Program-made: the position numbers and the translations under genes | NCBI GenBank assembly: GCA_964564435.1 | Contig: CAZMAT010000004.1 | Span: 1 to 64,000 of the forward strand | DNA from: Fermentibacter sp964564435 | GTDB taxonomy: Bacteria; Fermentibacterota; Fermentibacteria; Fermentibacterales; Fermentibacteraceae | DNA length: 64,000 nt | Reading direction: 5' to 3' | The notes under the pieces: generated by a model | Databases searched by the model: none | The model's input: only the letters and a program-made list of their open reading frames with translations | What the model was told of the DNA's origin: nothing | Shown here: piece after piece, positions 9,484 through 18,000 of the stretch | Numbering within the stretch: position 1 is the first letter of the stretch | Layout: each line of letters begins with the position of its first letter

Positions 9484-10350
9484 GTGGAACCCGGCAGGAT
9501 CGTATCGAAGAAGCCGGCAGGCCCCGACGTGACGATGTACACGGTGTTCGCGCCCGACATCGCGCGTCGTCGCAGACCCGGCCAGTTCGTGATAGTGAGG
9601 ATCTCGGAACCCGGCGAGCGCATCCCGCTCACGATCGCGGACGCCGATCCCGGAGCCGGGACCGTGAGCCTCGTCGTGCAGTCCGTGGGCAAGTCCACCA
9701 GGCAGATGGCGATGCTCGAGGAGGGCTCGGGCCTGCAGGACATCGCAGGCCCCCTGGGCACGCCGACTCGCATCGAGAAGTTCGGTACCGTGATCTGCTG
9801 CGGCGGCGGCATAGGCACGGCGCCTCTGTATCCCATCACGCAGGCGCTTCACGAGGCCGGCAACAGGGTCCTGACCGTGCTGTGCGCCAGGACCGCCGGA
9901 CTCCTGGTGATGGTGGAGGAGATGGAGAAGGTCAGCGACGAGGTGCTGGTGATGACCGACGACGGCTCCAGGGGCACGAAGGGGCTTGCCACTGACGGGA
10001 TCAGGATCGTCGCGGGGCGCGAACCCGTCGACCATGCCTTCGCCATCGGCCCCCCCGTCATGATGAAGTTCGCGAGCGCCGTCACCAGGGAGCTCGGCAT
10101 ACCCACGACCGTCAGCCTGAACCCGATAATGATAGACGGCACCGGGATGTGCGGTTGCTGCCGGGTGACGGTCGGAGGCAGGACTCGGTTCGCCTGCGTC
10201 GACGGACCGGAGTTCGACGGGCACCTGGTGGACTTCGACGAGCTGATGAGGCGGCTTTCTGCGTACAGGGACCACGAGCGCTCGGCCATGGAGCATTTCG
10301 AGGGCGGTTGCAGGCTCACCGGATCGGGGGGACATGGAAGCGAAGGATAG
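9484..10350 (+). CDS. NfnA-like ferredoxin-NADP reductase subunit (PyrK/sulfide dehydrogenase beta family)
   Basis: The 288-residue protein has the FAD-binding ferredoxin-reductase barrel (RRRPGQFVIVRISEPGERIPLTI), the NAD-binding turn CCGGGIGTAPLYPI and a C-terminal 2Fe-2S cluster motif (GMCGCCRVTVGG...FACVDGPEFDGHLVDF). This is the small subunit of the NADH-dependent ferredoxin:NADP oxidoreductase, which reduces NADP with NADH and ferredoxin by electron confurcation. An earlier GTG at 9478 overlaps the GGAGG at 9474-9478, so GTG 9484 is the better start. It overlaps the large-subunit gene by 17 nt, as is usual for nfnAB. Confidence 0.85.
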   Translation: MEPGRIVSKKPAGPDVTMYTVFAPDIARRRRPGQFVIVRISEPGERIPLTIADADPGAGTVSLVVQSVGKSTRQMAMLEEGSGLQDIAGPLGTPTRIEKFGTVICCGGGIGTAPLYPITQALHEAGNRVLTVLCARTAGLLVMVEEMEKVSDEVLVMTDDGSRGTKGLATDGIRIVAGREPVDHAFAIGPPVMMKFASAVTRELGIPTTVSLNPIMIDGTGMCGCCRVTVGGRTRFACVDGPEFDGHLVDFDELMRRLSAYRDHERSAMEHFEGGCRLTGSGGHGSEG

Positions 10351-11794
10351 GCTCGCGATACCGCCCCAGCCCATGCCGGAGCAGGCTCCTTCGGAGAGGG
10401 TCGGGAACCTGCGCGAGGTCCCCCTCGGCTTCACGCCTGAGACGGCGATGGTCGAGGCGAGGCGCTGCCTGCAGTGCAAAAAGGCGTTCTGCACCGAGGG
10501 ATGCCCCGTGGGAGTGGACATCCCGGGCTTCCTCGAGGCCGTGGAGAGGGGCGATTTCGCGTCGGGCATCGGGATCATCAGGCGGAGGAACGCGCTCCCC
10601 GCCGTCTGCGGCAGGGTCTGCCCGCAGGAGCAGCAATGCCAGCTCGCCTGCACGGTGGGCAAGTTCCACCACGACCCCGGGAAGTCCGTGAGCATAGGCA
10701 GGATCGAGCGCTTCCTCGCGGACTGGGAGAGGGAGGCCGGGGCGGCCCAGGCTTCCGTCAAGGCTCCGCCCACCGGCAGGAGGGTCGCCGTCATCGGGAG
10801 CGGCCCGGCGGGGCTCACCGTGGCGGGCGACCTCATCCTCCTCGGGCATTCCGTGACTGTGTTCGAGGCCCTCCACAAGGCCGGAGGCGTACTCGTCTAC
10901 GGCATCCCGGAGTTCAGGCTCCCCAAGGCCATCGTCAGGCGCGAGGTGGAGCTGCTCGAGAATCTCGGGGTCGAGTTCAGGCTCGACACCATCGCGGGCA
11001 GGACCCGCCCCGTGGACGAGCTGGTGCGCGAGTACGACGCCATGTTCATCGGGTCGGGCGCCGGGCTCCCCAAGTTCCAGGGGATCCCGGGAGAGAACCT
11101 CCTGGGGGTCTATTCGGCCAACGAATACCTGACCAGGGCCAACCTGATGAAGGCTTACGACTTCCCGGCGGCGGACACCCCGATCCAGAGGGGGAGGACA
11201 GTGGTGACGGTCGGGGGGGGCAACGTGGCGATGGACTGCGCCAGGACGGCCCTCAGGATGGGCGCCGAACGATCCCTCGTCGTCTACAGGAGGTCCGAGG
11301 CCGAGATGCCGGCCCGCCGCGAGGAGGTGCACCACGCCCGGGAGGAGGGCGTCGAGTTCCACCTGCTGGAGAATCCCGTCGAGATCACCGGAGGGCCGAA
11401 GGGCTGGGTGGAGGGCGTCAGGATCGTGCGCATGACCCTCGGCGAGCCTGACTCCTCCGGGCGCCGCAGATCCATCCCGATCGAAGGTTCGGAATTCGTG
11501 CAGGAGGCCGACGAGGTGCTGGTGGCGATAGGGAACAGCCCGAATCCGCTAGTCCCGTCGTCGTTCCCCGAACTGGAGACCACACGGTGGGGCGGCATAG
11601 TCGTGAACGAGGCGACCGGGCAGACCTCGGTCAGGGGGGTCTTCGCCGGCGGAGACATAGTCCTCGGCGCGGCCACCGTGATCCTCGCGATGGGGCAGGG
11701 CCGCATAGCCGCGCGCGCGATGCATGCATACCTCTCCACCGGAAGGTGGGAGGGGCTGGAAGAGATAACCGGAGCGGAGGGGGGCCAGAGTTGA
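10334..11794 (+). CDS. NfnB-like / glutamate-synthase small-subunit-type flavoprotein
   Basis: The product has 486 residues. The N-terminal Fer4_20 region has cysteines in CLQCKKAFCTEGCPVGVDIP and CGRVCPQEQQCQLAC for two 4Fe-4S clusters. An FAD Rossmann motif (VAVIGSGPAGLTVAGDL), an NADP Rossmann motif (VVTVGGGNVAMDCARTA) and the closing GGDIVLGAATVILAMGQGR follow. Proteins of this length are annotated as NADPH-dependent glutamate synthase (gltA) or NfnB. Because an NfnA-like gene precedes and overlaps it and no GltB is nearby, NfnB (the bifurcating subunit) is the better reading. The stop shares bases with the next gene's TTG start. Confidence 0.85.
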   Translation: MEAKDRLAIPPQPMPEQAPSERVGNLREVPLGFTPETAMVEARRCLQCKKAFCTEGCPVGVDIPGFLEAVERGDFASGIGIIRRRNALPAVCGRVCPQEQQCQLACTVGKFHHDPGKSVSIGRIERFLADWEREAGAAQASVKAPPTGRRVAVIGSGPAGLTVAGDLILLGHSVTVFEALHKAGGVLVYGIPEFRLPKAIVRREVELLENLGVEFRLDTIAGRTRPVDELVREYDAMFIGSGAGLPKFQGIPGENLLGVYSANEYLTRANLMKAYDFPAADTPIQRGRTVVTVGGGNVAMDCARTALRMGAERSLVVYRRSEAEMPARREEVHHAREEGVEFHLLENPVEITGGPKGWVEGVRIVRMTLGEPDSSGRRRSIPIEGSEFVQEADEVLVAIGNSPNPLVPSSFPELETTRWGGIVVNEATGQTSVRGVFAGGDIVLGAATVILAMGQGRIAARAMHAYLSTGRWEGLEEITGAEGGQS

Positions 11795-12783
11795 AGGGCA
11801 GGGTGCTGATAATCGACGACGAAGCCGAGATAAGGCGCAACCTGACTGTGGGTCTGACCCAGGAGGGGTATGGCGCCACCGCCTGCCCCGACGGCATCTC
11901 CGCCATACATGAGCTGAACAGGGCGGGCACCGCCGGCGAGGGATACGACTTCCTCGTCACGGACATATTCATGCCCGACATCGACGGGATGAAGATCCTC
12001 AAGGTCATCAAGAACCAGTACCCCGACCTGCCGGTGCTCGTGATCACGGGCTTCGGCGACGACAGGCTGAAGTACACCGCCCTCTCCGAGGCCAACACCG
12101 CCTATCTGGACAAGCCCTTCGAGATCGACGACCTGGTGCGGGCGCTGGAGTCGCTGTCCCCGGGGGCGGCCACAGGGGCGCCCGAGGCGTCGGCGCACGG
12201 GGGCGAACCGGTCGTCAGGGAGTCCGTGAGCGCCTATCTGACGGTGAGGATCACCGAGCCGGACAGGAGCATGGAGATCTTCAACGACCTGAGGTCCCTG
12301 GAGGGCGTCCAGTCATGCGACGCGGTGCGGGGCGACGTTGACATCATCCTGCTGGGGCAGGCCTCCTCCGAGGAGGGGATCAGGGCGATCTTCTCCCGGG
12401 TGGGCGCGGTGCGCGGCGTGGAGGTCGTCTCCGTCTCGCCCGTCGAGAGACCCAGGCTGGACAGGGACGTCAGCGAGTTCATCGAATCCTACCGCAGGAC
12501 AGTCAAGGTCCAGACCGGGGCCGAGGCCAGGAGGCAGCCGGGGACCACCAGCTACATCATAGCGGACATAGACCCGGGCTCGATCCAGAAGATCTTCACC
12601 ACGGTCTTCTTCATCGACGAGGTGATCTTCTGCGACGTGATAGACGGCGGCAGGAGGCTGGTCGGGATGATCACGGGGCAGGGGGCCGTGGGCAGGACTC
12701 CGAGGATCGTCGAGAAGCTGAGCCAGATCGACGGCGTTCTCAGGGTGCGCGAGGCCAGAGTCATCCGACTCGTCGACGAGTAA
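11791..12783 (+). CDS. response regulator with two Lrp/AsnC-like ligand-binding (RAM) domains
   Basis: TTG at 11791 overlaps the previous stop (TTGA) and follows a G-rich site. Residues 1-120 form a receiver domain with phospho-acceptor Asp58 in FLVTDIFMPDIDG and the lysine of AYLDKPF near 108. No DNA-binding domain follows. Instead there are two segments with the RAM pattern: YLTVRITEPDRSMEIFNDLR...GDVDIILLGQ near 150-225 and YIIADIDPGSIQKIFTTVFF near 255-330. RAM domains in Lrp proteins bind amino acids and oligomerise. Placed inside the redox block, it may sense a metabolite and act on the neighbouring enzymes by protein contact. Function unproven. Confidence 0.7.
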   Translation: MKGRVLIIDDEAEIRRNLTVGLTQEGYGATACPDGISAIHELNRAGTAGEGYDFLVTDIFMPDIDGMKILKVIKNQYPDLPVLVITGFGDDRLKYTALSEANTAYLDKPFEIDDLVRALESLSPGAATGAPEASAHGGEPVVRESVSAYLTVRITEPDRSMEIFNDLRSLEGVQSCDAVRGDVDIILLGQASSEEGIRAIFSRVGAVRGVEVVSVSPVERPRLDRDVSEFIESYRRTVKVQTGAEARRQPGTTSYIIADIDPGSIQKIFTTVFFIDEVIFCDVIDGGRRLVGMITGQGAVGRTPRIVEKLSQIDGVLRVREARVIRLVDE

Positions 12784-12799
12784 AGGACCGGGAGCACCT

Positions 12800-13309
12800 A
12801 TGGCCCAGGAATCGTTCAACTACAGGCTGTGGCGGTACGACGGCGCTCCGGGCGAGCTGATCCCGCTGCTCCAGTCGGCCCAGGAGCACTTCGGGTACAT
12901 CCCCAGGGGCGCGATAAGGCACATCTCCTCCGTGACGGGGGTGCCCGAGGCGACGATCTACGGCGTCATCACGTTCTACAGCCAGTTCAGGCTGCAGCCG
13001 ATGGGCCGGTTCGTCATCCGGATCTGCGACGGGACGGCGTGTCACGTCTCGGCCTCGAGGCAGCTCCTCGACGCTATCAGGGACGAGCTCTCCATCGAGA
13101 TAGGCGAGACCGACTCCGAGAGCCTCTTCACGCTCACCACGGTGGCCTGCCTCGGATGCTGCTCCCTCGCTCCGGTGATGATGATCAACGACGAGACATT
13201 CGGCAGGCTCACACCGGCCGCCGTGAGGAAGATCCTGAAGGACTTCCGCCGCCGCCGCGACGCCGAAGGGAACGGATCTGCCGCAACCGGATGCGGGGTG
13301 GAGGCATGA
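12800..13309 (+). CDS. NuoE-like 2Fe-2S subunit (HydC/HndA type)
   Basis: This 169-residue thioredoxin-like ferredoxin has the NuoE order of helices (LIPLLQSAQEHFGYIPRGAI, VPEATIYGVITFYSQF) and cluster ligands in CDGTACH and ACLGCCSLAP. It passes electrons to the FMN subunit encoded next. The same subunit occurs in complex I, NAD-reducing FeFe hydrogenases and NAD-dependent formate dehydrogenases. It has no visible promoter of its own. The stop overlaps the NuoF-like start by 4 nt (ATGA), so the two are translationally coupled. Confidence 0.9.
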   Translation: MAQESFNYRLWRYDGAPGELIPLLQSAQEHFGYIPRGAIRHISSVTGVPEATIYGVITFYSQFRLQPMGRFVIRICDGTACHVSASRQLLDAIRDELSIEIGETDSESLFTLTTVACLGCCSLAPVMMINDETFGRLTPAAVRKILKDFRRRRDAEGNGSAATGCGVEA

Positions 13310-15078
13310 AGAGGATAATCGTCGGAATGGGGACATGCGGGCTCTCCGCGGGGGCGCAGGCATCGTACGATGCGCTGAAGCCGCTCGCGGAGGGTTCCGG
13401 ATGCGAGCTCTCGATCTCCGGCTGCATCGGGATGTGCTTCAGGGAGCCGCTGGTCGAGGTGCGCGACGGAGACAGGTGCTTCGTGTACGGAGAGGTCACC
13501 CCGGAGAGGGCTGCCGAGATCTGGAGGCGTCATGTGCAGGGCGGCGAGGTCGTCTCCGACTGGGTGATCCATTCCCGCGGTCCGGGATGCGTGGACGGCG
13601 GTACGGAGAAGGACTTCCTCTCGCTCCAGAAGAGGATCGTCCTGCGCAACTGCGGCATCATCAACCCCGAGTCCATCGCGGAGTACGAGGAGGCCGGCGG
13701 CTATGCCGCCCTCCGCAGGGCGCTTTCCGCGATGACACCCGAATCGATCATCCAGGAGATCAAGGATTCCGGGCTCAGGGGCAGGGGAGGCGGAGGGTTC
13801 CCGACCGGGCTCAAGTGGTCCCTCGCCGCGGCGAACCCCGGTGACGTCAAGTACCTGGTCTGCAACGCGGACGAGGGCGATCCGGGCGCCTTCATGGACA
13901 GGTCGGTGCTGGAGAGCGACCCCCACTCGGTGCTGGAGGGGATGATGATCGCCGCGCGGGCGATCGGGACGGCGACCGGCTACATCTACTGCCGGGCCGA
14001 GTATCCGCTCGCGATCAGGCGCCTCGAGAAGGCGCTCGCCGACGCCCGCGGCCGGGGATACCTGGGCCGGAACATACTGGGCTCCGGCATGGATTTCGAC
14101 ATCACGATAAAGCAGGGTGCCGGGGCCTTCGTCTGCGGGGAGGAGACCGCCCTCTTCGCGTCGATCGAGGGCGAGCGCGGGATGCCGAGGATCAGGCCGC
14201 CGTTCCCGGCGGAGAAGGGCCTCTGGCGCAAGCCGACGAACAACAACAACGTGGAGACGTACGCCAACGTCCCGTGGATCATCGCGAACGGATCGGCGGC
14301 CTTCGCTGCGATAGGCACCGAGAAGAGCAGGGGGACGAAGGTCTTCGCTCTCGCCGGAAGGGTCGCGAAGGGCGGCCTCGCCGAGGTCCCCATGGGGATG
14401 AGCATCAACGACCTGGTCTTCAGGATAGGCGGAGGCATCAAGCAGGGCAGGGCGTTCAAGGCCGTCCAGATGGGCGGGCCCTCCGGCGGATGCATACCCG
14501 CCTCGCTCGGCGACACGCCGGTGGACTTCGAGAACATCCCCAGGACGGGCGCGATCATGGGCTCGGGCGGGATGGTCGTGCTCGACGACACAACCTGCAT
14601 GGTGGAGATCGCAAGGTTCTTCCTCGAGTTCACCCAGAACGAGTCGTGCGGCAAGTGCACGTTCTGCAGGATAGGCACTCTCAGGATGCTGGAGGTTCTC
14701 CAGCGCATCACCAGGGGCGAGGGCACGCCCGAAGACCTGGGCCGGCTGGACGAGCTGGCGAGGAGGATCAAGGAGGCGAGCCTCTGCGCGCTGGGGCAGA
14801 CCGCACCCAACCCGGTCCTCAGCACGATGAGGTACTTCAGGGAGGAGTACGAGGCGCACATAGAGCGCCACTCCTGCCCGGCGGGCAACTGCCTGGCGCT
14901 CGTCGAGTTCTCGATCGATCCCGCTCTCTGCACGGGCTGCACCCTCTGCGCCAGGAACTGCCCGGTGGGCGCGATCGCGGGCGAGAGGAAGCAGCCGCAC
15001 AGGATCGACAAAGACAAGTGCGTGAAGTGCGGCAGGTGCATATCCAGCTGCAACTTCGGCGCCGTGAAGAAAGCGTAG
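13306..15078 (+). CDS. NuoF/HydB-like NADH-binding flavo-iron-sulfur subunit
   Basis: The protein has 590 residues from ATG 13306. It has an N-terminal thioredoxin-like 2Fe-2S segment (GTCGLSAGA...GCIGMCFREP) and the FMN site GLRGRGGGGFPTGLKW. The NADH site GAGAFVCGEETALFASIEG, the 4Fe-4S motif ESCGKCTFCRIGTLRM with a distal Cys, and a C-terminal pair of ferredoxin clusters (CTGCTLCARNCPVGAI, CVKCGRCISSCNFGAV) follow. This long form with both extra cluster domains is the HydB type found in electron-bifurcating complexes rather than plain complex I. It oxidises or reduces NAD(H) and hands electrons to the large subunit encoded 6 nt downstream. Confidence 0.9.
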   Translation: MKRIIVGMGTCGLSAGAQASYDALKPLAEGSGCELSISGCIGMCFREPLVEVRDGDRCFVYGEVTPERAAEIWRRHVQGGEVVSDWVIHSRGPGCVDGGTEKDFLSLQKRIVLRNCGIINPESIAEYEEAGGYAALRRALSAMTPESIIQEIKDSGLRGRGGGGFPTGLKWSLAAANPGDVKYLVCNADEGDPGAFMDRSVLESDPHSVLEGMMIAARAIGTATGYIYCRAEYPLAIRRLEKALADARGRGYLGRNILGSGMDFDITIKQGAGAFVCGEETALFASIEGERGMPRIRPPFPAEKGLWRKPTNNNNVETYANVPWIIANGSAAFAAIGTEKSRGTKVFALAGRVAKGGLAEVPMGMSINDLVFRIGGGIKQGRAFKAVQMGGPSGGCIPASLGDTPVDFENIPRTGAIMGSGGMVVLDDTTCMVEIARFFLEFTQNESCGKCTFCRIGTLRMLEVLQRITRGEGTPEDLGRLDELARRIKEASLCALGQTAPNPVLSTMRYFREEYEAHIERHSCPAGNCLALVEFSIDPALCTGCTLCARNCPVGAIAGERKQPHRIDKDKCVKCGRCISSCNFGAVKKA

Positions 15079-15084
15079 GCCCTG

Positions 15085-18000
15085 ATGGACACCGTCAAGC
15101 TGATCGTCAACGGGACGGAGGTCGAGGCCCGGCCGGGGCAGACGATTCTGGAAGTGGTCCGCGAGCACGGGCTGGACGACATCCCCACCCTGTGCCACTC
15201 CCCGGAGCTGGAACCGTACGGCTCGTGCTTCGTCTGCGTGGTCGAGGTGAAGGGGAGGCCCGTTCTGGTGCCGTCCTGCGCCACGCGCGTCACCGCGGGG
15301 ATGGAGGTCGAGACCCGCAACGAGCGTGTCAGGGCCTCGCGGAAGACGGCCCTGGAGCTCCTCCTGTCCAACCACTACGCCGACTGCGTTTCGCCCTGCA
15401 AGCTCGGATGCCCCGCGGGGGTTGACGTCCAGGGCTATCTGGCCCTCGCCTCGATGGGAGAGACCAGGAAGGCCGTCGACCTGATACGCGAGAGCAACCC
15501 CCTCCCCGCCGTGTGCGGCAGGGTCTGCGTGCGCAAGTGCGAGGCGGTCTGCCGCAGGGCGGACGTGGACAGCCCGGTGGGAATCAATGCGGTGAAGCGC
15601 TACCTGACGGATGCGCCAGGCGTCTATGACGGCCAGGTCGAGCGCGGGCCGCTCAACGGGAAGAGCGTCGGGATAGTCGGCGGGGGCCCCGCGGGGCTCT
15701 CGGCGGCCTGGTTCCTCGGCCGGCGCGGGTATGCCGTCACGGTCTACGAAGCGATGGAGAAGGCCGGCGGGATGGTGAGGTACGGCATCCCCGAGTACCG
15801 GCTGCCCGACGAGGTGCTCGACCGGGAGATCGACTTCGTGGCCCGCGCGGGCGTCGAGATCAGAACCGGCGTGAAGGTCGGCAGGGACATCCCGTTCGAC
15901 GAACTGAGACATCTCCACGACGCCGTCTTCGTCGCGGCAGGGGCATGGGCGAGCAACCCCATGAAGGTCGAAGGCGAGTTCACGACCGCCGGGGTCGTGG
16001 GAGGCATCGAGTTCCTGCGCGAGAAGTACCACGACAGGTCGCCCATCTCGGGCACCGTCGTCGTCGTGGGCGGCGGGAACACCGCCATGGACGTGGCGAG
16101 GACCGCATGGCGCCTCGGAGCCGACAAGGTGATCCTCCTCTACCGCAGGACGAAGGCTGAGATGCCGGCCGATCCCATGGAGATCGAGGATGCGCTGCAC
16201 GAGGGGGTGGAGATCATGGAGCTCGCCGCCCCGGTGGGCATCGGGGCCGTGGACGGAAGGCTCTCCTCCCTGCGCTGCATCAGGATGAAGCTCGGCGAGC
16301 CCGACTCCTCGGGGCGAAGGAGACCGGTGCCGATGGAGGGCTCCGAGTTCGACCTGCCATGCGATCTCGCCGTGGCCGCCATAGGCCAGTCGCCTCTGCT
16401 GGAAGGGCTCGCCGGTGCCGGGGGGCTCCCCGGTACCACGAAGTGGGGCACGGTGAGCGTGGATACGGCCACCATGAAAACCGACGTCGAAGGGGTCTTC
16501 GCGGGCGGAGATGCCGCCGACGACGGCCCGACCGTGGTGATAGACGCGATAGCGGACGGGCGCACGGCCGCCCTGTCGATCCATGCGTTCCTCGGGGGCG
16601 GCGATCCGCCGCATCCGTTCATAGTCCGCAAGGACATGTGGTCCAAACCCGGCAAGGCCGAACTGGGCGACATCGCCGAGAGCCCCCGCCACGAGGTCCA
16701 CATGCTGCCCGTAGCCGAGAGGGAGGGCAGCTTCTGCGAGGTGGCGACCGGGTTCGAATGGGAGGATGTCCTCCACGAAGGGGCCAAGTGCCTCTCCTGC
16801 GGCTGCCTGAGGTACGACGACTGCGAGCTGAGGCTGCGCGCGGAGGAATACGGGGCGGATGTGGCCCACTACGCCGGGCATGTCCGGAGGCACAGGCCGG
16901 ACGACAGGCACCCCCACATCCTCTACGATCCCAACAAGTGCGTGCTATGCGGGCGGTGCATAAGGACATGCGCCAGGGTGCTGCCCGTCGCCGCCCTGGG
17001 TCTGGTAGGGCGGGGCTTCCGCACGGAGATGCGGCCCGCGATGAACGACCCGCTGGTGGAGACCAACTGCGTGAGCTGCGGGAACTGCGTCGACGCCTGC
17101 CCCACGGGTGCGCTCACGGTCAGGCTCCCGTATCCCGGTAGGGCGTGCCTCGAGGTCGTAGAGCGGGCGACGCGATGCTCCGTATGTTCGATCCAGTGCC
17201 CGGTGAGGGTGATGTCGCACGGATCCGCCCGCTACTACATCACATCCTCGGGCGTGCCGGGCGACTACCTCTGCAGGTCCGGGCGCTTCGCGAACGAGCT
17301 CTACATCTCGAGCAGGCGCATTTCGGCCCCCTCGGTCAGGCGCGGAGTCGAAACCGTCGTGACCGATGCCTGTTCCGCCGTCCGGGAGGCAGTCACAGGG
17401 CTCCGGAAGGCGGCAGCGGAATACGGCCCCGGAGCCGTGGCGGTCTTCGTGTCGGCCGAATCCACGATCGAGGAGATGCACCTGGCCTCGCGGATCGCCA
17501 GGGAGGGCCTCGGGACGGGGAATATCGGCTCGATCGCCGCGTCGTGCTCGTCATACGACCCGGCTGCCCTGGACGGGATGCTCGGGTTCACCGCCTCGAC
17601 CGCCGGCCGGGAGGCCCTGGCGCAGGCCGACCTCGTGATCTGCAGCAACACGAGCCTGGAGGGCGACCATCCCGTGCTGGCCGTCGACATCCTCGAGGCC
17701 GTCCGGAAGAGGGGGGCCGGACTCGTCGTGGTCAACTCGGCCCTGGACGACGCCGACCGCATCCTCTCGCACGCGGTGCTCGACCCCGTAAGAGGTACGG
17801 CCTCCGTCCTCTGGGCCGGCATCGTTCGCAGGCTCGCCGAGACGGGCTCAGTCACGAAGGAGGCGGTCGCGTCCGTCCCAGGCGGGGGAGAGTTCCTATC
17901 GAGCCTGGGGCGAACGTTCGAGGAGGCCTGTGCCACGGCCGGGGTCGATCCCGGCTCTGCCCTGGCGGCAGTCGAGGCGATAGCCGGCGCGTCCCGAATC

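Noticed and set aside
10334..11794. glutamate synthase small subunit (gltD) paired with GltB
   Set aside because: No GltB gene is present; an NfnA-like gene overlaps its start, so NfnB is the better call.
13042..16917. 1291-codon open frame on the minus strand
   Set aside because: Antisense to clear NuoE/NuoF/large-subunit genes with correct motifs; low-complexity translation.
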